DNA of 64,000 nucleotides from Streptomyces sp. NBC_01283 (GTDB lineage Bacteria; Actinomycetota; Actinomycetes; Streptomycetales; Streptomycetaceae), in NCBI RefSeq assembly GCF_041435335.1, contig NZ_CP108430.1, forward strand, positions 1,736,001 through 1,800,000, given 5' to 3'. Position 1 is the first letter of the stretch. Each line of letters starts with the position of its first letter. Both the position numbers and the translations under genes were made by a program. The notes below the pieces were generated by a model. The model had not been told where the DNA came from. It searched no databases and worked only from the letters and a program-made list of their open reading frames with translations. Positions 14,721-24,902 of the stretch are shown piece after piece.

Positions 14721-16811
14721 TCATGCCCGACGGAAACGGAACACCGCCGCGTCCAGATCCCCGCGAAGCCCCGTCCGCAGCCCGTGGTGCAGCAGCACCG
14801 CGCCCCGGTGGATCGCGCCCGTCTCCTGGCAGACGTAGGCCGCCGTGGGGTCGAGCCCCCGCAGCCGCACCCTGGGCGGCTCCTCCCCGTAGGACTGCGC
14901 CCGCAGCCAGGCGAGGACCACGGTCTCGTCGCCGTGGACGTACTGCACCGCGCTGAGCGGCTCCGACGGCGGGCGCAGCCGGTAGAGGTCCCCGAGCTGC
15001 ACCGCGGGCCTGATCTCCTTGTGGAGCTTCACCCAGTCGCCCGCTTCGGCCAGCTCGCCCGCACTCCACTCCATGAGGTCGCCGCCGATGCCGAGGACCC
15101 CCGCCATCGCGCTCACGAAGCGGAAGCGCAGCGTACTGACCCTGCCGTTGAGCTGATTGTTCGGACTGTCCGTCACCCAGGCGGCCATCACCCGCGCCGG
15201 GTGCAGCTGGCCGAAGCCGTGCTGGATGGCGAGCCGGTCCAGGGGGTCGGTGTTGTCGGAGGTCCACACCTGGTCGGTACGGGAGAGGATCCCGAGGTCG
15301 ATCCGGCCGCCGCCGCCCGAGCAGGACTCGAAGGCGACGGAGGGATGCGCGGCCCGCAGTCGGTCCAACAGGCCGTAGAGGGCGTGCACATGGGCGTTCC
15401 AGATGCCCTGCGGGTAGCTCTCGCCCGGCCAGCCCGCGTCGGTGAAACTGCGGTTGAAGTCCCACTTCACGTAGTCGATCGGAGCACTGGAGAGGAGCGT
15501 GTCGAGCTGCTCCCAGAGGTACTCCTGGACGTCCTCGCGGGCGAGGTTGAGCACGAGCTGGTTGCGGAACTCGGTGCGGGTGCGCCCGGGTTGGTGCTGC
15601 ACCCAGTCGGGGTGCGCCCGGTAGAGGTCGCTGTCGGGGTTGACCATCTCCGGTTCGACCCAGATCCCGAAGCTCATGCCCAGCGCGTGCACGTCGTCGG
15701 CGAGGGGCTTGAGGCCGCCGGGGAAGCGGTCCGGGTTGGGTGTCCAGTCGCCGAGCCCGGCCCGGTCGCTGACGCGCTGCCCGAACCACGCGTCGTCCAC
15801 CACGAACAGCTCGACCCCCATGGCCGCGGCCCGTCCGGCGAGCGCCCGCTGCTGGTCCGCGGAGATGTCGAACTTGGTGGCCTCCCAGGAGTTGTAGAGC
15901 ACGGGCCGCGGCTCGGCCGCGTCCGGGATCACGTGCGCGCGCTGATAGGCGTGCCAGGCCCGGCTCGCCCCGCCGAAGCCGCCGCCGCTCCACAGCCCGG
16001 CGAAGACCGGCGTCACCGTCCGCGTGCCGGGTGCGAGCAGTTCCTGTCCGGCGTCGTCGTGCCCTTGGCCGCCGGTGATCTGCACGGCCCCGTCCGGCAG
16101 TTGGCCCACCGCGATCCGCCAGGAGCCCGACCAGGCCAGCGCGCAGCTGTAGACCTCGCCGTGCTCCTCGGTCGCCCCTTCCGCGTCGAGCGCGACCCAG
16201 GGCAGGTGCTGATGCCCGGTGTGTCCTCGACGGCTGCCGATGACCTTCTCGCCGTACGTGATCTCCGACCGCACGAGCCGTGACTCGGCCGCCCAGCGCC
16301 CGTGCAGCTGGGAGAGCCGCCAGTGCTCGCGGGAGGGCAGGGTCCAGGTCGCGGAGTCGGCGCGGAGCAGCTCGAGTTCGGGTGCGTCCGCCGGCCCTTC
16401 GTGGCGCAGGACGGCGAACCGCTCGATGACGTCCCCACGCGTCCGATAGACGAGCGTGACCCCCAACTGGTGCACGGGGTCCTGGAATTGGAGCCGCAGT
16501 TCGTCGGGCCCGGTCTCGGCCGCCGAGAACCGCCACTCGCTGCCGCGCACCCCGGCGCCCCGTACGGACAGCGCGGGGCGCACGAAGCGCCGGCCGCCCT
16601 CGACGGGATACTCCTCGTGGCCGTCGAGCCGCGACTCGAAGGACCACTCCGCGGGCAGCGGCTCCGCCGCGAGCGCCTCGGCGTCGGCGAGCGCGATGCG
16701 CGGCCCCCAGTGCAGGTGCAGCAGCTCGTCGCCGTCCGTGAGCCGCAGCGCGTAACTGCTGGTGGGACCCGAGAGCAGCCACGTACGGCCGTCTTCGCCG
16801 ACCTCGATCAT
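14721..16811 (-). CDS. Alpha-galactosidase, glycoside hydrolase family 36
   Basis: A 696-residue GH36 enzyme with an N-terminal beta-sandwich (about 1-290), a catalytic barrel (about 300-600) and a short C-terminal beta domain. The nucleophile Asp lies in YVKWDFNRSF and the acid/base Asp in WTSDNTDPLDR; CSGGGGRIDLGIL is the family substrate-binding motif. It releases terminal alpha-galactose from raffinose-type sugars or galactomannan fragments. There is no signal peptide, so it acts inside the cell on imported sugars. No sugar transporter lies next to it. The 172-base region upstream carries two GAGGCAA half-sites facing each other, like those in front of the XRE-cupin gene. Confidence 0.93.
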   Translation of the reverse strand: MIEVGEDGRTWLLSGPTSSYALRLTDGDELLHLHWGPRIALADAEALAAEPLPAEWSFESRLDGHEEYPVEGGRRFVRPALSVRGAGVRGSEWRFSAAETGPDELRLQFQDPVHQLGVTLVYRTRGDVIERFAVLRHEGPADAPELELLRADSATWTLPSREHWRLSQLHGRWAAESRLVRSEITYGEKVIGSRRGHTGHQHLPWVALDAEGATEEHGEVYSCALAWSGSWRIAVGQLPDGAVQITGGQGHDDAGQELLAPGTRTVTPVFAGLWSGGGFGGASRAWHAYQRAHVIPDAAEPRPVLYNSWEATKFDISADQQRALAGRAAAMGVELFVVDDAWFGQRVSDRAGLGDWTPNPDRFPGGLKPLADDVHALGMSFGIWVEPEMVNPDSDLYRAHPDWVQHQPGRTRTEFRNQLVLNLAREDVQEYLWEQLDTLLSSAPIDYVKWDFNRSFTDAGWPGESYPQGIWNAHVHALYGLLDRLRAAHPSVAFESCSGGGGRIDLGILSRTDQVWTSDNTDPLDRLAIQHGFGQLHPARVMAAWVTDSPNNQLNGRVSTLRFRFVSAMAGVLGIGGDLMEWSAGELAEAGDWVKLHKEIRPAVQLGDLYRLRPPSEPLSAVQYVHGDETVVLAWLRAQSYGEEPPRVRLRGLDPTAAYVCQETGAIHRGAVLLHHGLRTGLRGDLDAAVFRFRRA

Positions 16812-16874
16812 CGATCCCCCGCAGTCGCAGAGACGGATGCGTGTGTACGCACATCATCAAGGGGGATGACCTGT

Positions 16875-16908
16875 GAGGCAACGCTCATGCGTCAGCAGTG
16901 ATTGCCTC
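16875..16908. promoter_or_regulatory. Inverted GAGGCAA / TTGCCTC half-sites in the divergent promoter region
   Basis: GAGGCAA at 16875-16881 and TTGCCTC at 16902-16908 face each other across 20 bases, between the divergent alpha-galactosidase and phosphatase genes. The same heptamer forms the two palindromes in front of the XRE-cupin gene 1.8 kb away. This suggests that regulator also binds here. Confidence 0.5.
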
Positions 16909-16983
16909 AGGAACCCATGTCGTATGGTCGAAGCCGCACCCCCACCGGCGAGTCGCGCCGGCGGCCGGACGGGAGGAGCCCCC

Positions 16984-17805
16984 GTGACGCAGCAAGTCCC
17001 GCCGACAGAGCTGACGACGACCGAGCCGGCGGAGCCGGAGCTGTCCGGAGTCCGCAACTTCCGTGACGTGGGCGGGCTTCCGACCGTGGACGGCCGCCGT
17101 GTCCGGCGGGGCCGCCTCTTCCGCAGCGGTCACCTCGCGCACGCCACGGCGGCCGACGCCGCGTTCCTCTCCACCCTGGGTCTGCACACGATCTACGACT
17201 TCCGCAACGCGGCCGACCAGCGCCTCGAAGGTCCGGACGTCGAGCTGCCCGGCGTCCGCAACGTGAACCTGCCGCTGACCGACCCGGCCCACGGCGCCGA
17301 GTTCTGGGTGATGGTCCGCGACGGCGACCTGGACCAGCTGCGCGCGGCCCTCTCCGAGGGGCAGGCCGGGGGGCGGATGACCAACACCTATCGCGAGATC
17401 ATCAGGGACCGCACCGCCGAGCACAGCCGGATACTTCACGAGATGGCCGCCGACAGCGTGCCCGCCCTGATGCACTGCGCCGCGGGCAAGGACCGCGCAG
17501 GCCTTTCGATAGCCGTCACGCTCCTCGCCGTCGGCGTCGAGCGCGAGGCCATCGAGGCGGACTACCTGGAGTCGAACGCCACCCACCGCCGCTACAAGGT
17601 GCACCGCAGCAACAGCTCCCCCAACGCGATGTCCCCCGAGGTCATGCAGCTGCTCAGCCCGCTCTTCGAGGCCCGCGCGGAGTATCTGGCCGCGGCCTTC
17701 GAGACGATCGGGCAGATCTGGGGCGACACGGAGACCTACCTCACCGAGGGCCTGGGGCTGGCCCCGGAGACCCGTGAGCGGCTTCGCGAGCACCTCCTGG
17801 ACTGA
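16984..17805 (+). CDS. Tyrosine-protein phosphatase (DSP/PTP-like)
   Basis: A 273-residue protein of the bacterial tyrosine or lipid phosphatase group. The active-site loop is HCAAGKDRAG, with the Cys nucleophile and the P-loop Arg; the N-terminal segment LSGVRNFRDVGGL followed by GRLFRSGHLAHAT is also typical. The Lys and Asp of the loop place it near phosphoinositide-type phosphatases. GTG at 16984 has GGAGG 7 bases upstream; an in-frame extension to 16873 would cross the GAGGCAA sites. Substrate unknown. Together with the divergent alpha-galactosidase it shares the candidate operator. Confidence 0.88.
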   Translation: MTQQVPPTELTTTEPAEPELSGVRNFRDVGGLPTVDGRRVRRGRLFRSGHLAHATAADAAFLSTLGLHTIYDFRNAADQRLEGPDVELPGVRNVNLPLTDPAHGAEFWVMVRDGDLDQLRAALSEGQAGGRMTNTYREIIRDRTAEHSRILHEMAADSVPALMHCAAGKDRAGLSIAVTLLAVGVEREAIEADYLESNATHRRYKVHRSNSSPNAMSPEVMQLLSPLFEARAEYLAAAFETIGQIWGDTETYLTEGLGLAPETRERLREHLLD

Positions 17806-17808
17806 CCG

Positions 17809-18003
17809 CTACTGGTTCTGGGCGCCCAGCGTGAACAGCAGGTAGATGAAGGCCGCGAAGAGGTGGCCCACGGCGACGTAGACGATCAGCCGGACCCAGA
17901 GCCCGCGGGGGAACTTCTCCTCCATGGACATGGCCTTCTTGGCGGGCACCGCCTGCCCCCGCTGACCGGCCTGCTCGGGCTGCTGCGCTTCGGGTTCCGT
18001 CAT
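17809..18003 (-). CDS. Small membrane protein, DUF6126-like
   Basis: A 64-residue protein with a Gln/Glu/Ala-rich N-terminal third and one strongly hydrophobic helix, LWVRLIVYVAVGHLFAAFIY, near residues 39-58. It looks like a DUF6126 family protein, a small actinobacterial family of unknown role usually next to a XRE-cupin regulator. The ATG overlaps the stop of that regulator (ATGA), so the two are translated together. It may be a membrane partner or target of the regulator. Confidence 0.75.
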   Translation of the reverse strand: MTEPEAQQPEQAGQRGQAVPAKKAMSMEEKFPRGLWVRLIVYVAVGHLFAAFIYLLFTLGAQNQ

Positions 18004-18641
18004 CGCGGGTCTCCCAGGGTGGGGCTGTGCGGGGTCCCGCCGAGGCACAGCGCGGTGGCGGGACTCTGCAGCAGGGTGTGGACGAAGAGAAGGTCGGTGC
18101 CGAGGCGGTCCGCGGCGGCGATCCGGTGCGGGGTGAGCGAGTCGAAGTGCGCGCTGTCCCCCGGTTCGAGCGTGTACGTGGTGTCGCCGAGCCGCAGCCG
18201 AAGGTGCCCCTGGAGGACGTACAGCCATTCCTCACCGGGATGAACGCGCACGATGTCACCCTGTGCCCCCTGCGGGACGTGCACCCGCAGTGCCTGCATG
18301 CCACGGGCCTGCGCGCCCGCCGGCCAGTAGGTCCAGCCGCCCGCCCGGGTCGGTTCCATGTCCGAGGCGCGGACGATCGCGTCCCGGTCGGCGGGCGTCT
18401 CGCCGAGCAGCTCCGAGACGGTCGTACCGTAGGTGCGGGCCAGTGCGAGCAGCAGGGGCAGGGACGGCTGGCGCTGCCCGGTCTCGAGCCGGGAGAGATG
18501 GGCGGGCGAGAGCCCGGCGTTGCGGGCCGCTGCCTCCAGGGTCAGCGAGGCGCGTCGGCGCAGCTCACGTAGTTGCGGGGCGACGGCAGGCAGGGCGTCG
18601 GCTGCCTCCGGGTCGAGCGGTGCGGACTCGGCGTTGCTCAT
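18000..18641 (-). CDS. XRE-family regulator with C-terminal cupin domain
   Basis: A 213-residue regulator. A helix-turn-helix at about residues 24-80 (SLTLEAAARNAGLSPAHLSRLE) is followed by a cupin barrel at about 125-205, with the metal- or ligand-binding stretch VHPGEEWLYVLQGHLRLRLG. This architecture is that of small-molecule-responsive repressors such as PuuR and SutR. Two 15-bp palindromes of the form TTGCCTCnGAGGCAA lie 21-55 bases upstream of its start, so it is probably autoregulated. The same half-site upstream of the alpha-galactosidase and phosphatase genes suggests a small local regulon. The effector is unknown. Confidence 0.92.
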   Translation of the reverse strand: MSNAESAPLDPEAADALPAVAPQLRELRRRASLTLEAAARNAGLSPAHLSRLETGQRQPSLPLLLALARTYGTTVSELLGETPADRDAIVRASDMEPTRAGGWTYWPAGAQARGMQALRVHVPQGAQGDIVRVHPGEEWLYVLQGHLRLRLGDTTYTLEPGDSAHFDSLTPHRIAAADRLGTDLLFVHTLLQSPATALCLGGTPHSPTLGDPR

Positions 18642-18661
18642 ACCTCGATTGAGCCAGGCTC

Positions 18662-18696
18662 TTGCCCCCGAGGCAACTTTCTTGCCTCAGAGGCAA
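18662..18696. promoter_or_regulatory. Paired palindromic operators upstream of the XRE-cupin gene
   Basis: TTGCCCCCGAGGCAA at 18662-18676 and TTGCCTCAGAGGCAA at 18682-18696 are two 15-bp palindromes whose centres are 20 bases apart, two turns of DNA on the same face. The second is perfect around its central base; the first has one mismatch. They sit just upstream of the regulator gene and after the hpnO stop. Confidence 0.75.
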
Positions 18697-18755
18697 AAGC
18701 TGATCGCGCGGCGCCACACCGACCGGATGGCACCTCTCGCCGGCCACATGGCGCC

Positions 18756-20141
18756 TCAGCGGTTCGCGACCGCCTGCTTCACCAGCGTCCTGCCGAAGTC
18801 CCACATCAGCCCGCCGCCGCTGTGCGCCTCGTCCATCACCGCGGTGAAGGCCTCCACGAACCGGTCGACCTCCTTCTCCCCGACGGTCAGCGGCGGGATC
18901 AGCTTGATGACCTCCAGATGATCGCCGGAGACCTGGGTGAGGATGCGGTGCTTCTGCAGCAGCGGCACGACCACCATCTGCGCGAAGAGCCCCTTGCGCG
19001 CCGCCTGCAGCATCGTCCAACGGCTGCGCAGCTTCAGGGACTTGGGGCGCCCGAACTCGATGCCGATCATCAGGCCACGGCCGCGCACCTCGCTCAGCAG
19101 CTCGTAGCGGTCGACGAGCGCGCCGAGCCGCGCCTTCAGGAGTCCGCCGGTGACGCGCGCGTTCTCGACGGTCTTCTCGTCGTCCATGACGGAGAGCACC
19201 GCTAGCCCGGCCGCCATGGCCTGCGCGTTGGACCCGAAGCTCGCCGAGTGCACGAGTACCCGGTCCATGGACGAGAAGACCTTCTTGAAGATCCAGTCCT
19301 TGCCGAGCGTCGCGCCCACCGGCACATAGCCACCGGACAGCGCCTTCGCGACGCACAGCAGGTCCGGCTCCACGCCTTCCTCGTGCTGGTAGGCGTAGAA
19401 GTCGCCGGTCCTGCCCAGGCCCGTCTGCACCTCGTCGGCGATGAGCAGCGCCTTGTGCTGGTGGAGCAGCTCCTGGGCGGCGCGCAGATAGCCGGGCGGC
19501 GGCTCGTGCACGCCCTTGCCCTGGATGGGCTCGACGATCAGCCCCGCCACGTCGCCCTTCTTCAGCTCCTTGCGCAGGGCGTCCAGATCGCCGAGCGGGA
19601 CGGCGGTGTCGGGAAGCAGCGGCGCGAACCCGTCCCGGAACCCGGACTCGCCGTTCACCGACAGGGAGCCGGTGGTCAGCCCGTGGAAGGCGTGGGCGCA
19701 GTAGAGCACCCTGGGCCTGCCCGTCGCGTACCGCGCGAACTTCAGGGCGGTCTCGACGGCCTCGGTGCCGCTGTTGCCGAAGAAGACCCGGTCCAGGTGC
19801 GGACTGTGGGTCAGCAGTCTCTCGGCGAGGAGCCCGGGCAGCGGCTGGCAGTCGAAGCGCGTCAGATCGGCGAGCGAGGCGTCCAGGACGTCGTGCAGCG
19901 CCTTGCGTACGACGGGGTGGTGGCGGCCCAGCCCCATCACCCCGAAGCCCGCGAGCATGTCGAGATAGTCGTTGCCCTCCGCGTCCCAGAAGTACGCGCC
20001 CTCGGCCCGCTCGTAGACCTTGTCGAAGCCGATGGTGTGCAGCATGCGCGGCAGCTGGTGATTCAGATGCCGGGCGTGCAGTTCGTAGCGCTCGGCGCCC
20101 CGCTCGGCGAGGAGTCTGCCGAGGTCGAACTCCTTGGTCAT
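18756..20141 (-). CDS. hpnO: HpnO-type aminotransferase (aminobacteriohopanetriol formation)
   Basis: A 461-residue class III PLP-dependent aminotransferase. The PLP-binding Lys lies in [14 protein letters not shown], the cofactor-binding Asp in [15 protein letters not shown] and the phosphate loop in [14 protein letters not shown]. In hopanoid clusters this family (HpnO) aminates ribosylhopane-derived aldehyde to give aminobacteriohopanetriol. It is the last gene of the operon and its ATG overlaps the dxs stop (ATGA). General ornithine-like aminotransferases are close relatives, so the assignment rests on the cluster. Confidence 0.85.
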   Translation of the reverse strand: MTKEFDLGRLLAERGAERYELHARHLNHQLPRMLHTIGFDKVYERAEGAYFWDAEGNDYLDMLAGFGVMGLGRHHPVVRKALHDVLDASLADLTRFDCQPLPGLLAERLLTHSPHLDRVFFGNSGTEAVETALKFARYATGRPRVLYCAHAFHGLTTGSLSVNGESGFRDGFAPLLPDTAVPLGDLDALRKELKKGDVAGLIVEPIQGKGVHEPPPGYLRAAQELLHQHKALLIADEVQTGLGRTGDFYAYQHEEGVEPDLLCVAKALSGGYVPVGATLGKDWIFKKVFSSMDRVLVHSASFGSNAQAMAAGLAVLSVMDDEKTVENARVTGGLLKARLGALVDRYELLSEVRGRGLMIGIEFGRPKSLKLRSRWTMLQAARKGLFAQMVVVPLLQKHRILTQVSGDHLEVIKLIPPLTVGEKEVDRFVEAFTAVMDEAHSGGGLMWDFGRTLVKQAVANR

Positions 20142-22027
20142 GCTCCGTGCTCCTTGGCTGCCAGTGTGGCGCTGATCCGCCCCGCGATCTCGACCGGGGT
20201 GAGCCCGAGGTCCGCGAGCACCTCGGCCCGCTTGGCGTGCGCGAGGAACTGCTCGGGGATGCCGAACCGCCTGATGGGGACGTCGACTTCGGCGTCACCG
20301 AGGGCGAGGGCGACGGCCGCGCCGACCCCGGACGCCCTGCTGTTGTCCTCGACGACCCCCACCACGCGGTGCCGTGCGGCGAGGGCGGGCAGCTCGGCGT
20401 CGACCGGCTTGACCCAGCGCGGGTCGACCACGGTGCAGCTGAGGCCCCGCTCCCGCAGCAGCTCCGCCGCCTGCAGGCAGACCGGCGCCATCACGCCGAC
20501 CGCCACCAACAGGACGTCCGCGTCGGCGTCCTGGCCGTCCTGGCTCAGCACGTCCATGCCGCCGATCCGGTCCACCGCGGGGATCGCCGGTCCCACCGAC
20601 TCCTTGGGGAAGCGCAGGAGCGTCGGCGCGTCGTCCACGGCGACCGCCTCCCGCAGCTGGACGCGGAGTTGGTCGGCGTCGCGCGGCGCCGCGATCCGCA
20701 GGCCCGGCACGACCTGGAGGATCGACATGTCCCACATGCCGTTGTGCGAGGCTCCGTCGACGCCCGTGACCCCGGCCCGGTCCAGGACGAAGGTGACGCC
20801 GCACTCGTGCAGCGCGACATCCATCAGGAGCTGGTCGAAGGCCCGGTTGAGGAAGGTGGCGTAGACGGCGACGACGGGGTGCAGGCCGCCGGTCGCGAGC
20901 CCGGCCGCCGACACCGTGGCGTGCTGCTCGGCGATGCCGACGTCCCACACCCGGCCGGGGAACTCCGCCGCGAACTTCGTCAGACCCACCGGGTGCAGCA
21001 TCGCCGCCGTGATCGCCACCACGTCGGGGCGCTCCCGGCCGACGCGCACGATCTCGTCACCGAACACCGAGGTCCAGGAAGGCCCGTTGGAGGGTGCGAG
21101 CGGCTCGCATGTCAGCGGGTCCATCACGCCGACCGTATGAAAACGGTCGGCCTCGTCGGCGAGCGCGGGTTCGAAGCCGCGCCCCTTCTCGGTGAGGCAG
21201 TGGACGATGACGGGTCCGTGGAAGCGTTTCGCACGTCGCAGTGCCGACTCGACGGCCCCCGTGTCGTGGCCGTCGATCGGCCCGACGTACTTGAGGCCCA
21301 GGTCCTCGAACATGCCCTGCGGCGCGAAGGCGTCCTTGAACCCCTTCTTGGCGCCGTGCAGCGACTCGTACAGCGTGTGTCCGACGACGGGTGTGCGCTG
21401 GAGTATGTCCTTGCCCCAGGCCAGGACCTGTTCGTAGCTGTCGGTCGTGCGGAGCGTGGCCAGGTGGTTGGCGAGGCCGCCGATGGTGGGGGCGTACGAC
21501 CGTTCGTTGTCGTTGACGACGATGATCAGCGGCCGGTCCTTCGCGGCCGCGATGTTGTTGAGCGCCTCCCACGCCATGCCGCCGGTGAGCGCGCCGTCCC
21601 CGATGACGGCGACGACATGGCCGCGCTCCCCCTGGACCTGACGCGCCTTGGCCAGGCCGTCGGCCCAGCCGAGCGCGGTCGAAGCGTGGCTGTTCTCGAC
21701 GATGTCGTGCTCGGACTCCGCGCGCGAGGGGTAGCCGGAGAGGCCGCCCTTGCCGCGCAGCTTGGAGAAGTCCTGCCGGCCGGTCAGGAGTTTGTGCACG
21801 TAGCTCTGGTGGCCGGTGTCCCACACGATGCGGTCGAGCGGTGACTCGAAGACCCGGTGGAGGGCGATGGAGAGTTCCACCACCCCCAGGTTGGGCCCGA
21901 GGTGACCTCCGGTCCTGGCGACCGCGTGCACCAGGAACTCCCGGACCTCCTCGGCCAGTTCGTCGAGCTCGGCCTCGGTCAGCGCCTTCAGGTCACGCGG
22001 TCCCCGAATGGATTCCAGAATGGTCAT
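20138..22027 (-). CDS. dxs: 1-deoxy-D-xylulose-5-phosphate synthase
   Basis: A 629-residue thiamine-diphosphate enzyme. The TPP and Mg motif [16 protein letters not shown] is in the first domain, the central pyrimidine domain has [18 protein letters not shown], and the C-terminal transketolase domain is complete. It condenses pyruvate and glyceraldehyde 3-phosphate, the first step of the MEP isoprenoid pathway. Its place inside the hopanoid operon, just after ispG, suggests a second, dedicated copy that raises precursor supply; whether another dxs exists elsewhere cannot be seen. The ATG follows the purine-rich GAGAGGGGG. Confidence 0.96.
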   Translation of the reverse strand: MTILESIRGPRDLKALTEAELDELAEEVREFLVHAVARTGGHLGPNLGVVELSIALHRVFESPLDRIVWDTGHQSYVHKLLTGRQDFSKLRGKGGLSGYPSRAESEHDIVENSHASTALGWADGLAKARQVQGERGHVVAVIGDGALTGGMAWEALNNIAAAKDRPLIIVVNDNERSYAPTIGGLANHLATLRTTDSYEQVLAWGKDILQRTPVVGHTLYESLHGAKKGFKDAFAPQGMFEDLGLKYVGPIDGHDTGAVESALRRAKRFHGPVIVHCLTEKGRGFEPALADEADRFHTVGVMDPLTCEPLAPSNGPSWTSVFGDEIVRVGRERPDVVAITAAMLHPVGLTKFAAEFPGRVWDVGIAEQHATVSAAGLATGGLHPVVAVYATFLNRAFDQLLMDVALHECGVTFVLDRAGVTGVDGASHNGMWDMSILQVVPGLRIAAPRDADQLRVQLREAVAVDDAPTLLRFPKESVGPAIPAVDRIGGMDVLSQDGQDADADVLLVAVGVMAPVCLQAAELLRERGLSCTVVDPRWVKPVDAELPALAARHRVVGVVEDNSRASGVGAAVALALGDAEVDVPIRRFGIPEQFLAHAKRAEVLADLGLTPVEIAGRISATLAAKEHGA

Positions 22028-22052
22028 GCTCGGGCCCCCTCTCTGGTTGAAC

Positions 22053-23219
22053 TCAGCTCACGGTGACGTCGGGCACCCCTGAGGTGACGCCGTCGTCCTG
22101 CATCTGTGCGGCGATCTTCATCGCCTCTTCGATGAGGGTCTCCACGATCTTCGACTCGGGGACGGTCTTGATGACCTCGCCCTTCACGAAGATCTGACCC
22201 TTGCCGTTGCCGGACGCGACGCCCAGATCCGCCTCACGGGCCTCCCCCGGCCCGTTCACGACGCACCCCATGACCGCGACCCGCAGCGGCACCTCCATGC
22301 CGTCCAGACCCGCCGTCACCTCGTCGGCCAGCTTGTACACGTCCACCTGGGCCCGCCCGCAGGACGGGCAGGAGACGATCTCCAGGCGGCGTTCGCGCAG
22401 GCCGAGCGACTCCAGGATCTGGATGCCGACCTTGACCTCCTCGGCGGGCGGCGCGGACAGCGAGACCCGGATGGTGTCGCCGATGCCCTCGCTCAGCAGC
22501 GCCCCGAAGGCCACCGCCGACTTGATCGTGCCCTGGAACGCGGGCCCCGCCTCCGTCACGCCGAGGTGCAGTGGATAGTCACAGGCCGCGGCCAGCTGGC
22601 GGTAGGCGTTGACCATGACCACCGGGTCGTTGTGCTTCACCGAGATCTTGATGTCCCGGAAGCCGTGCTCCTCGAAGAGCGACGCCTCCCACAGCGCCGA
22701 CTCGACCAGAGCCTCCGGGGTGGCCTTCCCGTACTTCTTCAGAAGGCGTGCGTCCAACGAACCCGCGTTCACGCCGATGCGGATCGGCGTACCGGCGTCG
22801 TTCGCGGCCCGCGCGATCTCGCGCACCTTGTCGTCGAACTGCTTGATGTTGCCGGGATTCACGCGCACGGCCGCGCACCCGGCGTCGATCGCCGCGAACA
22901 CGTACTTCGGCTGGAAGTGGATGTCGGCGATCACCGGGATCTGCGACTTCCGCGCGATCGTCGCGAGGGCGTCCGCGTCGTCCTGCGTCGGACACGCCAC
23001 CCGAACGATCTGGCAGCCGGACGCAGTGAGTTCGGCGATCTGCTGCAGCGTCCCCCCGATGTCGGACGTACGCGTCGTCGTCATCGACTGCACCGAGACC
23101 GGTGCACCACCCCCCACGGCCACCGGCCCGACCTCGATGCGCCGCGAGAGGCGGCGCTCCGAGATCGGCCGGACCGGCAGCTCAGGAAGGCCCAGTGCCA
23201 CAGGCGTTCCAGGGGTCAT
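22053..23219 (-). CDS. ispG: 4-hydroxy-3-methylbut-2-enyl diphosphate synthase
   Basis: A 388-residue [4Fe-4S] enzyme of the MEP pathway, also called GcpE. The N-terminal TIM barrel begins with [20 protein letters not shown], and the C-terminal iron-sulphur domain has the cysteines of [11 protein letters not shown] and [10 protein letters not shown]. It makes HMBPP from MEcPP. I place the start at the ATG at 23219, five bases after the hpnH stop; a frame extension to 23252 would overlap hpnH. It sits between hpnH and dxs in the same transcript. Confidence 0.95.
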   Translation of the reverse strand: MTPGTPVALGLPELPVRPISERRLSRRIEVGPVAVGGGAPVSVQSMTTTRTSDIGGTLQQIAELTASGCQIVRVACPTQDDADALATIARKSQIPVIADIHFQPKYVFAAIDAGCAAVRVNPGNIKQFDDKVREIARAANDAGTPIRIGVNAGSLDARLLKKYGKATPEALVESALWEASLFEEHGFRDIKISVKHNDPVVMVNAYRQLAAACDYPLHLGVTEAGPAFQGTIKSAVAFGALLSEGIGDTIRVSLSAPPAEEVKVGIQILESLGLRERRLEIVSCPSCGRAQVDVYKLADEVTAGLDGMEVPLRVAVMGCVVNGPGEAREADLGVASGNGKGQIFVKGEVIKTVPESKIVETLIEEAMKIAAQMQDDGVTSGVPDVTVS

Positions 23220-23223
23220 GACG

Positions 23224-24246
23224 TCACCCGCGGTTTCCGGAGACCGTTTCACGGGCGGCGCGGATGGACTCCTTGAGGGAGCCCATGGTGGCGAGGACGG
23301 CGGTCGGCTCGTAGCCGCAGTGCGCCATGCAGTTGGCGCACCGCGGGTCCTTGCCGCGGCCGTACTTGCTCCAGTCGGTCTCCTCGATGAGCTCCTTGTA
23401 CGTGGGGACGTACCCGTCGCTCATCAGGTAGCAGGGGCGCTGCCAGCCGAAGAGCGAGTAGTTCGGGATCGCCCACGCGGTGCAAGGGAAGTCCGCCTTG
23501 CCCTCCAGGAAGTCCAGGAAGAGCGGCGAGTGGTTCAGGCGCCAGCGCCTCCTGTTGCCGCCCGCGAAGGCCTTCTTGAAGAGTTCGCGGGTCTGCTCGA
23601 CGCCCAGGAAGTGCTCCTGGTCCGGCGCCTTCTCGTAGGCGTAGGCGGGCGACAGCATCATCTCGTCGACCTGCAGCTCATCATTGAGGTAGTTGAGGAC
23701 CTCGATGATGTTCTGCGGGGTGTCGTTGCTGAAGAAGGTCGAGTTGGTGGTGACGCGGAAACCGCGCTTCTTGGCCTCCTTGATGGCCGCCACCGCCTCG
23801 TCGAACACGCCCTCCTTCGCGACGGATTCGTCGTGCCGCTCCCGCATTCCGTCGATGTGCACGGCGAACGCGAAGTACGGCGAAGGCGTGAACTTCTCCA
23901 GCTTCTTGCGCAGCAGCATCGCATTGGTGCACAGGAAGACGTACTTCTTCTTGGCGACCAACTGGCGGACGATCTCGTCCATGTGAGGGTGCATCAGCGG
24001 CTCACCGCCGGCGATGGACACCATCGGCGCACCGGATTCGAGCACGGCACCCACGGCCTGGGCCACCGGCATGCGCTGCTTGAGCACCCCGGCGGGGTGC
24101 TGGATCTTGCCGCATCCCTCGCACGCGAGGTTGCATGCGAAGAGCGGCTCCAACTCCACGATCAGCGGGAACTTCTCCCGCTTGCGCAGCTTCTGTTCAA
24201 AGAGATACGTCGCGACCTTGACGGTCTGGCGCAGCGGCATGGCCAT
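23224..24246 (-). CDS. hpnH: Adenosyl-hopene transferase, radical SAM
   Basis: A 340-residue radical SAM protein. The cluster-binding motif is C38-x3-C42-x2-C45 in [12 protein letters not shown], followed by the SAM-binding [13 protein letters not shown]-terminal DUF3463 domain has [12 protein letters not shown]. HpnH joins the 5'-deoxyadenosyl radical to diploptene to form adenosylhopane, the first step in building the C35 side chain. ATG at 24246 has GGAGGTGA 5 bases upstream. Another in-frame ATG lies two codons downstream. Confidence 0.96.
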   Translation of the reverse strand: MAMPLRQTVKVATYLFEQKLRKREKFPLIVELEPLFACNLACEGCGKIQHPAGVLKQRMPVAQAVGAVLESGAPMVSIAGGEPLMHPHMDEIVRQLVAKKKYVFLCTNAMLLRKKLEKFTPSPYFAFAVHIDGMRERHDESVAKEGVFDEAVAAIKEAKKRGFRVTTNSTFFSNDTPQNIIEVLNYLNDELQVDEMMLSPAYAYEKAPDQEHFLGVEQTRELFKKAFAGGNRRRWRLNHSPLFLDFLEGKADFPCTAWAIPNYSLFGWQRPCYLMSDGYVPTYKELIEETDWSKYGRGKDPRCANCMAHCGYEPTAVLATMGSLKESIRAARETVSGNRG

Positions 24247-24251
24247 CTGGC

Positions 24252-24902
24252 TCACCTCCGAGGGAGCAAAGAAGAACGGTGCCATTCGAAAAATGCAGGA
24301 AGCACGGCACGAAGAACACGGAAAGCCGATATTCCACCGCGCACCGTGCCGATGCGGACGAGTTCGTGCTGTGGGGCGTCCACGACCACCCGGACGGCGG
24401 CAACCGGCCGGTCTCCCGCCCGCAGCGCGCTGTGCAGCGTCGTGGCGGACTCCATGTCCACCGCGATCGCGCCCGTGGCGAGCAGGGCGGTGCGCTCGTG
24501 GCCGCGGACGACATGGTCGGAACCGGTGAGCGGGCCGGTGTGCACGGTGCGGCCGGGCACGGCCCGCATCAGCTCCTTGACCAGCAGATCGGTTCCGACG
24601 CAGGTCGTGCGGCCGTGTGCGTCGCGTGTCTCGTCGGCGACGATCAGGTCGCCGGGGTGCATGCCGGGGGCGAGCCCGGCACAGAAGCCGGTGGCCACGA
24701 CGGCGGCGTGGCGCAGCGGTTCCTTGCCGAGCGCGCCGGTGACGGCCCGCTCGGCGTTCTTGGGGCCCATGCCCGTACGGAGCAGGGTGGCCCGCCCGTG
24801 TGCGCCTCCGCGGTCGCCCGTGCGCAGGGCGAGGTGCTCGATGCCGAGCGCGCAGGCGATCAGCAGCGGTGCGGGGTCCGGCACGGCCGGGGTCCGGCCC
24901 AT
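24252..24902 (-). CDS. hpnG: Adenosylhopane nucleosidase / phosphorylase
   Basis: A 216-residue member of the nucleoside phosphorylase superfamily, with GMGPKNAERAV near residue 45 and AVDMESATTLHSAL near residue 145, the purine-nucleosidase signature region. HpnG removes adenine from adenosylhopane to give ribosylhopane (or its phosphate). The ATG at 24902 is fused to the stop codon of shc (TGATG). Five bases separate its stop from the hpnH start. A longer frame reaching 25400 is an overprint of shc and is not used. Confidence 0.9.
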   Translation of the reverse strand: MGRTPAVPDPAPLLIACALGIEHLALRTGDRGGAHGRATLLRTGMGPKNAERAVTGALGKEPLRHAAVVATGFCAGLAPGMHPGDLIVADETRDAHGRTTCVGTDLLVKELMRAVPGRTVHTGPLTGSDHVVRGHERTALLATGAIAVDMESATTLHSALRAGDRPVAAVRVVVDAPQHELVRIGTVRGGISAFRVLRAVLPAFFEWHRSSLLPRR

